DNA of 64,000 nucleotides from Hygrophila difformis (taxonomy: Eukaryota > Streptophyta > Magnoliopsida > Lamiales > Acanthaceae): contig JAOANR010000012.1 of the NCBI GenBank assembly GCA_030278955.1, forward strand, positions 585,858 through 649,857. The letters are read 5' to 3'. Below, one piece after another: positions 11,641-22,894 of this stretch. The notes beneath the pieces were generated by a model. It searched no databases and was not told the DNA's origin. It worked only from the letters and a program-made list of their open reading frames with translations. How positions within the stretch are numbered: the stretch's first letter is position 1; every line of letters begins with the position of its first letter. Both the position numbers and the translations under genes were made by a program.

Positions 11641-12946
11641 GAACTCCGTGAAGTGAACTTAGGAGATGAGAAAGATCATCGCCCGACGTTTATCAGTGCC
11701 TTACTGACCGTAGATGAGGCGGAAAGGTACGTAGCACTACTCCAAGAATTCAAAGACGTCTTTGCATGGTCTTACAAGGAAATGCCCGGTCTGGACCCCA
11801 AGATAGCCGTCCACCGCCTTGCAGTGAAGAAAGACGCACGACCCGTGAAGCAAGCACAGCGTCGATTCCGGCTCGAACTTCTGCCACAAATTGAAGCTGA
11901 GGTGAACAAGTTGATTGACGTTGGCTTCATTCGTGAAGTGCAATATCCAACCTGGATCTCAAGCATCGTCCCGATGAGGAAGAAGAATGGACAAATCCGG
12001 GTATGCGTGGACTTTCGTGATCTGAACGAGGCTTGCCCAAAAGACGAGTTCCCGTTGCCGATCACCGAGCTGATGATTGATGCCACCACGGGACATGAGG
12101 CATTGTCGTTTATGGATGGGTCTTCCGGCTACAACCAAATAAAGATGGCGCCCGCAGACGAAGAGATGACCGCGTTCCGGACTCCAAAAGGCATATACTA
12201 TTATAAAGTTATGCCCTTCAGCCTGAAGAATGCAGGGGCAACATATCAACGTGCCATGCAAAAGATCTTCGATGACATGCTGCACAACTTGGTTGAATGC
12301 TACGTCGACGATCTCGTGGTAAAGACAAAGGAACGAGTCAATCACCTGCAAGACTTGAGGAACGTGTTCGAACGCCTTCGCAAGCATCAACTGAAGATGA
12401 ATCCGTTGAAGTGCGCGTTTGGCGTGTCCTCTGGAAAGTTCCTCGGCTTCGTTGTACGGAATCACGGCATTGAAATCGAGCAAGCCAAAAATGACGCAAT
12501 CTTGAGGATGCCGGAACCACGGGATATCCATGAATTGAAGAGCCTTCAAGGCAAGGTCGCATACATCCGGAGGTTCATTTCCAATCTTGCTGGAAGATGC
12601 CAACCGTTCAGCAAGCTCATGAAGAAAGGTATTCCGTTCGAGTGGGATGAATCCTGCAAGAAAGCATTCGACAACATCAAAGCTTATCTGATGAAGCCGC
12701 CAGTGCTAGCAGCTCCAGTGATCGAACGACCATTGATCCTATACGTAGCTGCCCAAGAAAACTCTGTTGGCGCCTTGCTGGCTCAAGAAAATGATGGGGG
12801 CAAGGAAAACGCACTATACTATCTGAGTCGGATGATGACGTCGAACGAGTTCAAGTTCCGCCCAATCGAAAAGCTTTGTCTAGCATTAGTTTTCGCCATC
12901 CGCAAATTGAAGCATTACTTCCAAGCTCACACGGTACATCTCGTAT
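11635..12946 (+). pseudogene. Tat reverse transcriptase and partial RNase H
   Basis: Contains VFAWSYKEMPGLDP, the RT core with RVCVDFRDLNEACPKDEFPLP, the YVDDLVVK catalytic box near 12300, and FGVSSGKFLGFVV, followed by the early RNase H region (RPLILYVAAQE, LYYLSRMM, EKLCLALVFAIRKLKHYF). The Tat frame ends at 12946 where the Athila LTR begins. The integrase that should follow is absent from the window. Confidence 0.9.
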
Positions 12947-13233
12947 TGAAACTTTTGACAATTTCGTCAACACGAGCTTTTTCTAAAATATCCCAATTTG
13001 AATTTATTAAATGAAAAGAGTTATGATTCGTGGGAAAGGGGTTTAAGGATATGTTCCACTTTTTATTACTCCTGTGGGAGACTATGATTTCAAACGGCGC
13101 TGTGGAACTCCCTGGCATGAAACTTTTGACAAATTTCTTGGTGCAGCCGGGGTAGACAGTTCAATCTTAACAGACATCAGCGCTCAATACTTAATATAGT
13201 ATCATTTATTACATCTGTCTGCCATACTGAAGG

Positions 13234-13251
13234 TCCCCGGCAACGGCGCCA
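13234..13251 (-). promoter_or_regulatory. Fossil tRNA-Asp primer binding site inside the LTR
   Basis: The minus strand reads TGGCGCCGTTGCCGGGGA, a perfect complement of the plant tRNA-Asp(GUC) 3' end, immediately next to another TGAAACTTTT copy of the LTR terminus. The same arrangement is in the right LTR at 32746-32763. It lies about 300 bp inside the present LTR end. Confidence 0.7.
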
Positions 13252-15690
13252 TGAAACTTTTCACAATTTCATGTCATGAAGTTCCTTGCCATGAAACTTT
13301 TGACAAGTTCCCACTATATGAGTATTTTCTGAAACATAATAATCCTGGTTTTATTTTATTTAATGAAACCAATTTATGAAGATGGAGTTGGAGTTAGGGA
13401 TATATTTATAGGTTGTCACGTTTTTATTACTCGTGTTAAGAAATTGTGCCCCCGAAAGCGCACGGTGTCAAAAATTGCAGTAATTTATAGTAAGACCGGA
13501 TCGTTCACTGGAGGATGTGCGATAGAAGTAGGGCCCACGTCGTTTACTAAGATTTTCCCCTCGGTTACTCGATTCAAGTTTTGCAATTATTTCTAACAAC
13601 TACTTGACAATAATTTAAACTAGATTATGAAAGCAGTGAAATATTATTCTACAAAGCATGGTAAATTTAGTCTAAAAAACGATTAAATTCTATTCTAAGA
13701 AAGCAATGAGAATTATGCAAAGAAAGCAAATAAAATTATTCTACGAAAGCAGATTTAAAATGTGACAGAAGGGACAGGGAGAAGATAATAAGGATTGGAC
13801 AAGATTCAGATAAAACATAAGTAAACTTCCATTTTAATACACAGATCTTTGTTTGGGGTAGTTCGTCAGTTAGCTAACTCTCATGCTCTCTATACCATGT
13901 TCCCTTTAACAGACAGGTACTTATAGTGAGAGTTTACATGCTCTTAAGACAGCAAATTCTAAGATACCACAGACGCATAACTACCCTTGCAATGCACTGC
14001 TGAGGTATATTATTTATCTGTGGTGGACAAGCAACACCTGACAAATCATTAGTTGACATGCCAAGTACTCCTATCATCCCCCTTGTCACACCCAAAGTCC
14101 AAATCTAACCCCGAACTAATCCATAACTCTTAAACCTTACAACCGGTGGCCAACCTCTAATTCTTCCGAGTGACCTCTATGAAAGCATTTAAAAGAAAGC
14201 GATAAAGAAAGCAGTAAAGAAAGCATTTAAAATCTATCACTCGGAAGTCTTAAAAGATCATCACATTCCGTTAGTATAAAAGAGCCTCTGGTCTTGGTGA
14301 CCAGATGCAGATTTAGAACTTCCCAAATATCAGTAAGCCATAGGGCTTATAACATCCGGTTAGTTATGAGATACAAACATGAGTGGAACAGACCTATAAA
14401 GATCTATTCTGAATGTACTCACTCGAGACTCAATTTTAGGCTTTGGCGGGAGAAGATAGTAGTTGAAAGAATACTCAACCCTACCTTAGAAATTAACCAA
14501 GGCCTATATATTGTTCCTCTAATATTAATTATCACATCTTATCCGAGTCTAAGTGGACACTGATTCGATGCAACACTTAATAAAAGATTTCCAACACACA
14601 GGAATTTTGAGAAACAATTAGATATTTGAAAATCATTCCCTAAACAGGTACTAAACTCCCAATTTAAACACAGATCCTTTTAGTCTAGGTGAGACCTAAT
14701 CGCTGACTCTGCTTCTATGTTCTCAAAATCAACCCCCAGTAGGATATGAGTTAGTCATAACTGTTGAATTTATCCCTTACTCAGATCCGGTTTTGATAAA
14801 GTGATTTTTATGAAAATTTATTATGCAACATTTGATTTAAATCAAGACTTCTATGTCCAAGGAGAAGGATCTCCAAAATATTATAGACCACACTATCTAC
14901 ATAATAATAGCATGCATACATGTATATGAGAAGCAAAATAAAGTACCCCAAAATATAGAGTGGGGTTAGACAGAATTTGATACATAAAGATGAATTAGCT
15001 TGAGATAAGAAGAAAATGGCTAAAGAGATGACAAAATAATTAGGGTTAATTGGATTGCAGTTATATGTGGTCCAGTTAACCTAATTATTAAGGTGAGATG
15101 ATTTTAGACAGCAAAAGACCTTAGACGACGGTTGCCACCGTCATCTTAGACTTCACTATCTGTGAATCTGGATGAAAACCCACATGTTCTATTACTGTAA
15201 TAATTATTAGATAACATTGGCATATATCATCTATCATTACTACTACTCTAGATTCAGGTTCGAAATTAAGATAAAGAAAAGAAAACTGTATCCGGATAGG
15301 AGTCAGCTGAGCAGCTGTTATAATCCCGGATGGACGAACCGCCAAGGCTTCCACCGACCACTATCCGGACCATGCAAAATAACAACTAGTAATTAATACT
15401 CAGAATACGAGCTAGTTATCTGTGTGGGAATACCCGCCAACATTAGTCTGATATATTTCTTACTAGTTGTTCATACACACAATGAAAGAGAAAATAATCA
15501 AAATTAAGAAAACGTTTTTGGTATTGTGTGAGTGTTAATCACGCAATAATTAAGACACTAATGAGTTGAGATGTGTAATGGATAAAATTAGGTGTGATGG
15601 GCCTAGGCCCAATACACCCATGCAACTTACACAACACAAGAAATAAAATATTTTTGGAGTTTTGAAAGTAGAAGGAAGAAAGCAACTCGG

Positions 15691-18600
15691 TGTAACACCC
15701 CGGATTTGATAACCCAGACCGGGATGCCACCGCCACACCTCCCTAGCCAGACACGGTTTCTCCGAGCTTGCTAAAGAGATGCAAGGCTATGGTTTTTCAG
15801 AATTTAAAATATTCAAACAGCCCATTATAATATAATTTAAAAAAATCATAATATCAAAGTTGCAGCGGAAAGTAATATTTACATATGTATAATGCAGCGG
15901 AATTTAAGTATAGGGCCGACATGGCCAAAACACGGGTTAAACAGGCCCGTTCATGCAAGTTGTAATTAAATGCAGGAATTTAAAAATAGAGTTTCCCCGA
16001 ATGTTCCCATGTATGCATATGATGATGCATAATCCTCATACTCTGAAAGAAAAAGGAAAAAGAAATATGGTTTGGTCAGCAAAACGTGCTGAGTAAGTTA
16101 ACACCTACTATGATCAAGGGGTTTCAAAATCTTTAATTAGATTTAAGAAAACATGTGCATACAAGACATGATTTAAATTTTATTCATCTAATAATAATTT
16201 TAATCACATATTTGAAAAGACAAGGATTTCCACACGATCATAATTTAACACACGTATAAAGAGGCTTAATTAAATAATTAAATTGTTACTCCGAGGCATG
16301 CATACAAACAACTCATCTATTAATTTAAAATTAATAATTTAATTGTGTAATTGAACATGCATTTAATCCATAATAACAATTTAATAAGATATGCAAATTT
16401 AAAGACAATTTTAAATGCATAATTTAAAGACGGGCATAAATAATAAATACTTAAAAACATTAAATCTTTTATTTCCTCGTTACGTAACCATTTCTCAATA
16501 TTTTGTATAGCCGGTGATCCGGCGGCCGCAGCCGTGTCGTAAGTATCTTGTATAGCCGGTGATCCGGCGGCCGCAGCCATGTCGTATTTCAAGTATTTCA
16601 TTGGCCGTTTTGGCACAGTTTCTCATAACATTCACCCTCGGTCGTTTTGGCACGAAGCGAAAAGCTAGGGGGCGTTCTATTGAGCATTTCCCCCTACGTC
16701 GGTCACTCTCGGCCGTTTTGGCACGAAGCGAAAAGCTAGAAGGGCACTCCATCGAGCACTCACCCCCTACATAGGTCACACTCGTCCGTCTAGGCACGAT
16801 GCGAAAAGCTAGAGGGGCACTCTATCGAGCACTCACCCCCTACATAGCCAAGTATCTCATAGGTTTTAATTTAGTGTAATGGGATTTTTCAAAAGTATAG
16901 ATATATCGTATTTCAAGGTCTCGACCGTTTGTTTCGATATTTCAAAATCTCTTCGATTTAAAATTATTTGACGTCACAGTTTACGCCTTTTTAATTCAAA
17001 AATTCATTTCAAGTCGGAAAAAAATCTGAAATTTTCACAGTAAATCAAAAACGTCCTAACGAACAACTTTCGTGTTTTAACGTTTTCGAAATAAGTTGAG
17101 GAGACATGTCAAAAATCGAGTTTATTACGCAAGCAGAATTCTGTCCGGACTCAGGTTTGTCACAGTTCAAAGTTTCGACTTTTTAACATATCAAATGGAC
17201 TCCAAAAATTCTGAAATTTTATATACACATACTAGACATGATTATCTACAACTTTCATTTAGATTGCAAAGATCAAATCGGACTAGAAAATATAGAAACA
17301 TTCTCATCAAGTTCGGATATGTTCACAGTCAGATTTCGAAAAGTCTTATCAAGGCAGTTTATGTTTGATGCGATTTGAAATAGCAAACATCGACGAAAAT
17401 GTCTGAAATTTTTACACAACCTAGATTTATGTGTTAGGATTAAAAGTCTAGTTTTGAGTTTTTCGGTTTGAACTCTCGAAATAGGGGTTTTGGTTCGATT
17501 TCAAACCTGTCACAGTTTCAAGTTCGAATCTCAAGGCAGGTTGGTTCTCAGCCGTTTCCGGATTTCAAAACTCAATGAAAAATTATGAAAATTTTACACA
17601 AACTAGATCTATGTCTTTGAAACGTTTTTCATGTTTTAAGTTTTTCCGTTTGAGCAGTTTTAAGGGTTCAAAAAATTCACACAAAATTGTTGCGCCGAGG
17701 GTTTTTCGTGTTGACAGATTTTAGAGTTATTAAATCCATATGTTTGGTTGCATTTTAAGTCACCCAAAACCAAGTAAGTATTAACTTACAGTGGTAAGGT
17801 GTTTGGTCGTCCTCGGGTCGCTTGGCTCGTCCAAATCCACTACGAACGGATCTCCTCAACGCCAAGCTTCCAACTTTGGCCACGATTTCAACTCGGAAGA
17901 ATAAATCCAATGTTAGATCGAGTTTTCGGGTTCGAAAACTTAAATGAAAATCTATAAATGACTTACCCAAGTCTGGAGTACTAGAGACCTTGTGTTCTAC
18001 GCCTCCTCCGTCGGTTTTCGTCGCCGGAAAGTGATCGGAAAGTTCGAAGTTGGTGGTTTTCGGGTGTTGGAAGAACATAGAGAGTTGGAGAGTGTTTTTG
18101 GGGTTGCTAGGGTTAGAGTCTCGAAAATGATCAGCCATATGACCTCCAAAACCGACCATATACACCTTCCATCAACCGGGATTGAGTTTCCAAAGTCGGG
18201 ACACGAAAATATGGTAAGAAAATTGCCAAAACGCGTCATGCCGCAGCTGCTGTCTTGGTGGCGCGGGGTTGGCGCGGTTTCTAGCCAAAAACTGCCAGGA
18301 GGGCGCGCGGCCTTGTCTGGGCCGTGCGTCCGGACTGGGCCGTGCGATCCCGTCGGGCCTTTTCTCCTCTCTTTCGGACTTCTGTCCTCCTACGTTTTCG
18401 GGCTCGATTTTTCGGGTCATTCTTGGATCATAAATTCTTATCTTAAATTTATCTATCTCGACTCAAATGAATTTCATGTTTGAAATCTTAAGTTCGTCGG
18501 TCTCGGGTTCGTCGGCTTCCAATTCGTCGTCTTTTGACTCCCGTGCAATAACTTGTGTAATTAAATTTCTTCCGACTTCACGGGTTCTTGGAATTAAAAT

Positions 18601-18826
18601 ACTTTTCCTTCTTGAAATTAATTCCAATTATTTTGACTCGATTCATGGAATGTCTTCGGGCTTCCTTTCCCTCTTTTATTCCATTTTGAATTTTGAATCT
18701 ATCGGCGTTTCATTTCCGAGCAATAATTTATTGTGATAAATTATTTTCTTCTTCTCGGAGATATTTCGACATTAATCGGAATAAATTTTATTCCTTTGGA
18801 CATTGATAAAAATCTGGGGTATTACA
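15691..18826. mobile_element. Solo-LTR-like insertion with TGTAACACCCC ends (Tekay/Del-like)
   Basis: 3136 bp missing from the right Athila LTR and flanked by TSD ctcgg (15686-15690 and 18827-18831). It starts TGTAACACCCCGGATTT and ends AAATCTGGGGTATTACA, so the termini are extended inverted repeats. No coding domain is seen. TG...CA ends, a 5-bp TSD, the length and these termini fit a solo LTR of a Tekay/Del chromovirus; a non-autonomous element is the alternative. Confidence 0.8.
16503..16850 (+). repeat. Two tandem repeat blocks inside the solo LTR
   Basis: Block one (16503-16588) is two copies of a 45-bp unit containing ccggtgatccggcggccgca. Block two (about 16641-16850) is three diverged copies of a unit of about 72 bp containing ggcacgaagcgaaaagctag and a caccccctac tail. 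Confidence 0.85.
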
Positions 18827-18830
18827 CTCG

Positions 18831-19400
18831 GTCTATTGGGCAAAATGCAAATTAGACCGAATTGAGGATGCATGAGGTATGAAGTGACACCTACCCAATT
18901 AATCCTTGTAAAGTCATGAAGCATCCTCTAATTCGAATTGTCAAAGCAATTCGGTCTAAACCGAATTGGACAATTCGAATTGATTAAGTCATTACTTCAC
19001 TCAAATTTGGCTAAGGCATTTACCCCAGAAAGAGTGTAATTCGAATTACCAATTGAATTCGGTCTAGACCGAATTGGCAATTCGAATTGGTAGGACATAA
19101 AATAAACTAAGGCATGAAGGGATGGAATGCATACAATATGATGTACTAGGTCAATTCGATCTATGGGAGGAATTCGGTCTAAACCGAATTCGCACAAACC
19201 GAATTGCTTGTATACCATATGAGAACAATTTTTGCTATGTAATTCGGTCTCATGGGCAATTCGGTTTAGACCGAATTACCTAGACCGAATTGCATATAGA
19301 TTTTAGATAAGGCATTCAACAAATACATTTGCCATGCAATTCCATTCTCATGGGCAATTCGGTTTAGACCGAATTGCCTCAAATCGAATTGCATGTCTTT
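18831..19400. repeat. Nested palindrome array, left Athila LTR
   Basis: About five cassettes, each with a central dyad of the AATTCGGTCTAGACCGAATT type (perfect at 19056-19075; variants at 18947, about 19160, 19260 and 19355), often flanked by outward half-sites AATTCG(G/A)TCTA and TAGACCGAATT. Cassettes are 90-110 bp apart with unrelated sequence between them. The right LTR has the same array at 35191-35760. Confidence 0.9.
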
Positions 19401-19511
19401 TCTCACTTAAAAGATATTTTGAGCTCACTAGTACAGGTTCGGTTTATACTGTGTGGTTCATGATGGATAAGATTTACCAAATCCTTCATTTCACATCAGT
19501 GTCACCTCACA

Positions 19512-20382
19512 GCCACACTAATGAGTGTTTTAAGGAAAATAGGCATAATAGGTTACGTGGCTAGCAGGTATTGGCATGAGATGCACCTTAATTCTGCAAA
19601 CAAGCAATCAAAGATCAAAGACCTAAACATCTAAGAATAATAAGAACACATGCATAAAAATAAGAACACCTACATTATCTAAGGCAACAATAAGCTAACA
19701 TAAAGAGAACAAAACAGCAACAGAATAAACCTAGAAATAAATTCTAACAAACCTAAAATCATCTAAAACCTAAGAACACTCATTTGAATCACTAAGGTGT
19801 AAGAACAAGCCAAAAACCCACTAAACATGCATTTATTGAGAATGTAAGTCAAATAGGACATAATAAATGTAACCTAGTTGAAACAAACAAACATTCAAAC
19901 ATTTATTGCTAAGGAAATCATTAAATAAGTGCCAAACACTTGAAATAGAAACCCATTTCTGGATTTTTTCTTGTATTGACACTTGAAAACAACAAATAAC
20001 CCTAAAACCATCATTAGCTTGAAGGTAGGGTTCATTATAACTACAAAGCATTTAAAGTTTATGGTAATGACTACACTAAAGGTAGTGACAAGCTTCTATA
20101 AAAAAAAAATAAACTAAGATCAAAAGCATTAAAACTACACTACAAACATGAAAAGTAAACTAACTAACTAAACTACCTACCTAACCCTTAAGGGGTGGAG
20201 AACCTTATGCTCCTTCTTTTTGTCTCCCAGCAATTGTCCAAATGTTAGTGTTCGAATCTTCTTCTTGTGTTGAGGAAGGTCAGCTTTTATACTTCTTCTC
20301 AGAACCCTAGGCCCATCAGGGTCCATCCACAGTGCCATGCATTTCTCACGTGCTCAAAGCTGCAGTTTCGAATGTGGTTCGG
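19512..20382 (-). other. Athila internal non-coding region next to the 3' LTR
   Basis: A-rich on the plus strand, no gene recognised. A clear polypurine tract directly beside 19511 is not seen, consistent with an uncertain LTR limit. On the minus strand a TATA-like TATAAAAG (20284-20291) is followed by about 110 bp that could be a transcript leader, then GT-rich sequence. Confidence 0.5.
20284..20291 (-). promoter_or_regulatory. TATA box downstream of palindrome array A
   Basis: Minus strand TATAAAAG in a GC-richer context, about 90 bp beyond the last palindrome of array A. No coding product is recognised downstream before the LTR. Confidence 0.4.
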
Positions 20383-20785
20383 TCTCCTCAAGCAGTTCGG
20401 TTTAGACCGAATTGGTGAAATGAGGTCTTTCTTCTTGATCTTGAGCATGGAATGTGGTGATTCGGTCTATGGGTAGACCGAATTGGCCTTGTCGAACTAA
20501 TGATGGCTCCTGCTTGGCTTCTTTGTTTTGAGTCAATTCGATCTATGCACTCAATTCGGTCTAGACCGAATTGCATAATATCGAACTCCTTCTTTTCTTT
20601 TCTGCTCAGGGTCTTCTTCTTTCCAAAGTGCAATTCGGTCTAGGGGTCAATTCGGTGTAGACCGAATTGCCACAGACCGAATTGGTTGCTCTTTCTTTCT
20701 TCAACACTTCTCTTTTTCTTCTCTTCAGCAATTCGGTCTAATAAGCAATTCGGTTTAGGTCGAATTGCGTATAGACCGAATTGAT
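20383..20785. repeat. Nested palindrome array A (internal)
   Basis: Five cassettes starting near 20380, 20459, 20534, 20631 and 20729. The perfect 20-bp dyad is at 20553-20572; others vary at the centre (ttta, gtgta). Half-sites flank most centres. Same consensus as the LTR array. Confidence 0.9.
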
Positions 20786-22894
20786 CTTCAACACTTAACC
20801 AAAATTTCAATTTGTGGGATTTTCATTCTGTTTCCCATCTTTTTGATTTTTGTGGGCTATTTTATTCTTTTGCCCATCTTTTCATTCCTTTTTCTTTTCT
20901 TTTTCCTTTTTTCATGTTTTTGGATTTTTCCAACACAAATGCAATTAAAATTGCATATTTTTGTGTCTTTCATTACCAGCTTATTTTTCTTACAAACTTG
21001 CATCAATCTGTCGAATTCAACTGCTTTCTCATTAAAATAAGATGGGAATACGATCAAAATGTCCGTCTCAGACACGGAAATGGATTGGAAATAATGGACA
21101 ATTTTGGCCATTATCAACATCCTCACATTTAATACTGATCGTCCCCGAGCAGTCAGAGTCAGTGCTCCTAAGAGCATGGACTCTGCACATTCAATCCATT
21201 TGCGTGGCTTCAAAAATTTTCATTCTTGTTATATTGGGATAATACAATCAAAATTACAAGTATTAAACTCTCTTGATTGCAGTGTTTAATGAAATGATAC
21301 TTCTCACTTGGATAGGTATACAAATCAATCATTATTGTTAATTTTTCTTGAATATATGTATAGAAAATTTCATTGGTTTAGTTCTTGAATTCAAGCATGA
21401 TATGAACATTAATCAATTACAGCAGAGCCTCACATATAGTAGAATCGGAAAGTTCACTCACTCTCAAAGTTGGCTTTTAGACAATATGCTCATAATCAAA
21501 TTCAAATAAATTCTCCCATAAGCTTGCAATTAGACCAACTCGCCACCTACTCATTTCCTCAAATCGAGATCCCGAGGTCTTATTTAAGGTTATAACGGGA
21601 CCTACGGTTGTGGCATTTGGTTGGGAAGGACATTATTGGGCTAAAAGTGACACGAATCTATTCCACCATGACTTGGCATATTTTTATTTTAAAATCTATG
21701 ATCATCAATAATTCTTTCTTTCTTTTGTTTTTCTTTTCTATTGCATGACATTAGACTATGTCTAATTTGCTTTGTCGATTGTAATTTATTTCTGTTGAAT
21801 GAATCTCAACATTTTTCTCTTTCTCTTTTCTTTTCTTCTCTCTTCTTTTTTTTTTTTTTTGATCGGTTTATGAATACCGATTGACATTTTTGATGATCAT
21901 AAACTATAATGCCTTGATGGAATTGGTTCGTGTACACTTGGGTTTGATTTCTTGGTCTTTTTATAAAGTTGGGGATAATATAGTGGTTTCAAAGAAAAAT
22001 TAGGCTTATAGGCTCAGAGTGGTTAATCCTAAAGGAAAAATATTTTTGGGTTTGGAATTCAAAAGAAGGCCAAAAATTTGGGTTTTTCTAAGTGCCTCGA
22101 TCACATGCTCGATTTCGGGAATATGGCATGGTCTTGAATCGATCCCGATTGCAAGTTCTAGTGTCCTTTAATCGAATTGATTTTCACACAACAAAGAAAT
22201 AATGAGTAAAAATGACTCGGCTCAGATCTCACATGGACGGTTTGATCATGTTATACCCTTATTCTTAAATTTAGCCTTTGAAAAATTCTTGCAAATTATT
22301 CAATCAAATTCTCAACATGAAAATTTTGTTTTTCTTCCAAGCGATCATATCATTGGATTTTTATAGCTCAAACCTCAAGAATTTATATCATGCATATTTT
22401 TAATTGTTTTATCCCAATTTAATAGTTTGAAAATTTCATCCTTAGCCTAAATTCAACATGTGAATTTAGGTGACAGATTTTATGCTCGTTTTGTGCCGGT
22501 TATTTAATTGAAATCAGTAGAGAGATACTGTGAACATGCAAGCATGTTACAGCTTTGTTTTTGGTGTGACAGTCACTTATTCATCTTGGACTGTCACATA
22601 TCTTTTTCAAAAATATTTTTGAGAATTCAAGACGAAATTCTCTTGTGAAAAGCAGTAAAGGATTATTACCAAAATACAGCTTCTAACCACCACATCGAGT
22701 GGCTTCAAGGTTCGTCTTAAAGCTACGACCCTACTTACAGAAACCCATTAATACATTAATTACAGGAGATGCTATACACTTGGGTAAAGTTTTCACAAGG
22801 AGCATTTCAAAAAGATCTCCTAAATGAGGTTTCAGTTTAAATTACTCAAAAATGACTCTATACAGCTGAGTCTGTCTTCCACATCCTTCTTCCC
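20786..22894 (-). other. Athila internal region downstream of the F-box gene
   Basis: T-rich tracts (20870-20930, 21810-21860) and no recognised gene. It contains one copy of the recurring motif atcaacatcctcacattt at 21113-21130; related copies are at 23630 and 26208. The part adjoining 22895 is the probable 3' UTR of the F-box gene. Confidence 0.5.

Larger units (their letters stand above)
12947..19511 (-). repeat. Athila 3' LTR, interrupted by a 3.1-kb insertion
   Basis: Bases 12947-15690 and 18832-19511 align with 32459-35875 with scattered substitutions (a percent or two by eye). Element-sense ends are TGTGAGG and GTTTCA. Bases 15691-18826 are an inserted element. U3 is the high-coordinate end and contains nested palindromes; an AT-rich TATA-like stretch lies near 15645-15655 on the minus strand. 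The copies align to 19511-19512, where the right copy runs into the Mutator-like element, so the 5' limit is a minimum. Confidence 0.9.

Noticed and set aside
19424..19440. CACTAGTACAGG as a CACTA transposon end
   Set aside because: Present in both LTR copies at the same place, with no matching TAGTG end or 3-bp TSD.
12947..19511. Open frames within the Athila LTRs and solo LTR, such as those at 17755-18483
   Set aside because: Not recognisable as proteins. Those in the Athila LTR occur in both copies as parts of non-coding repeats; those in the solo LTR lie in GC-rich non-coding sequence.
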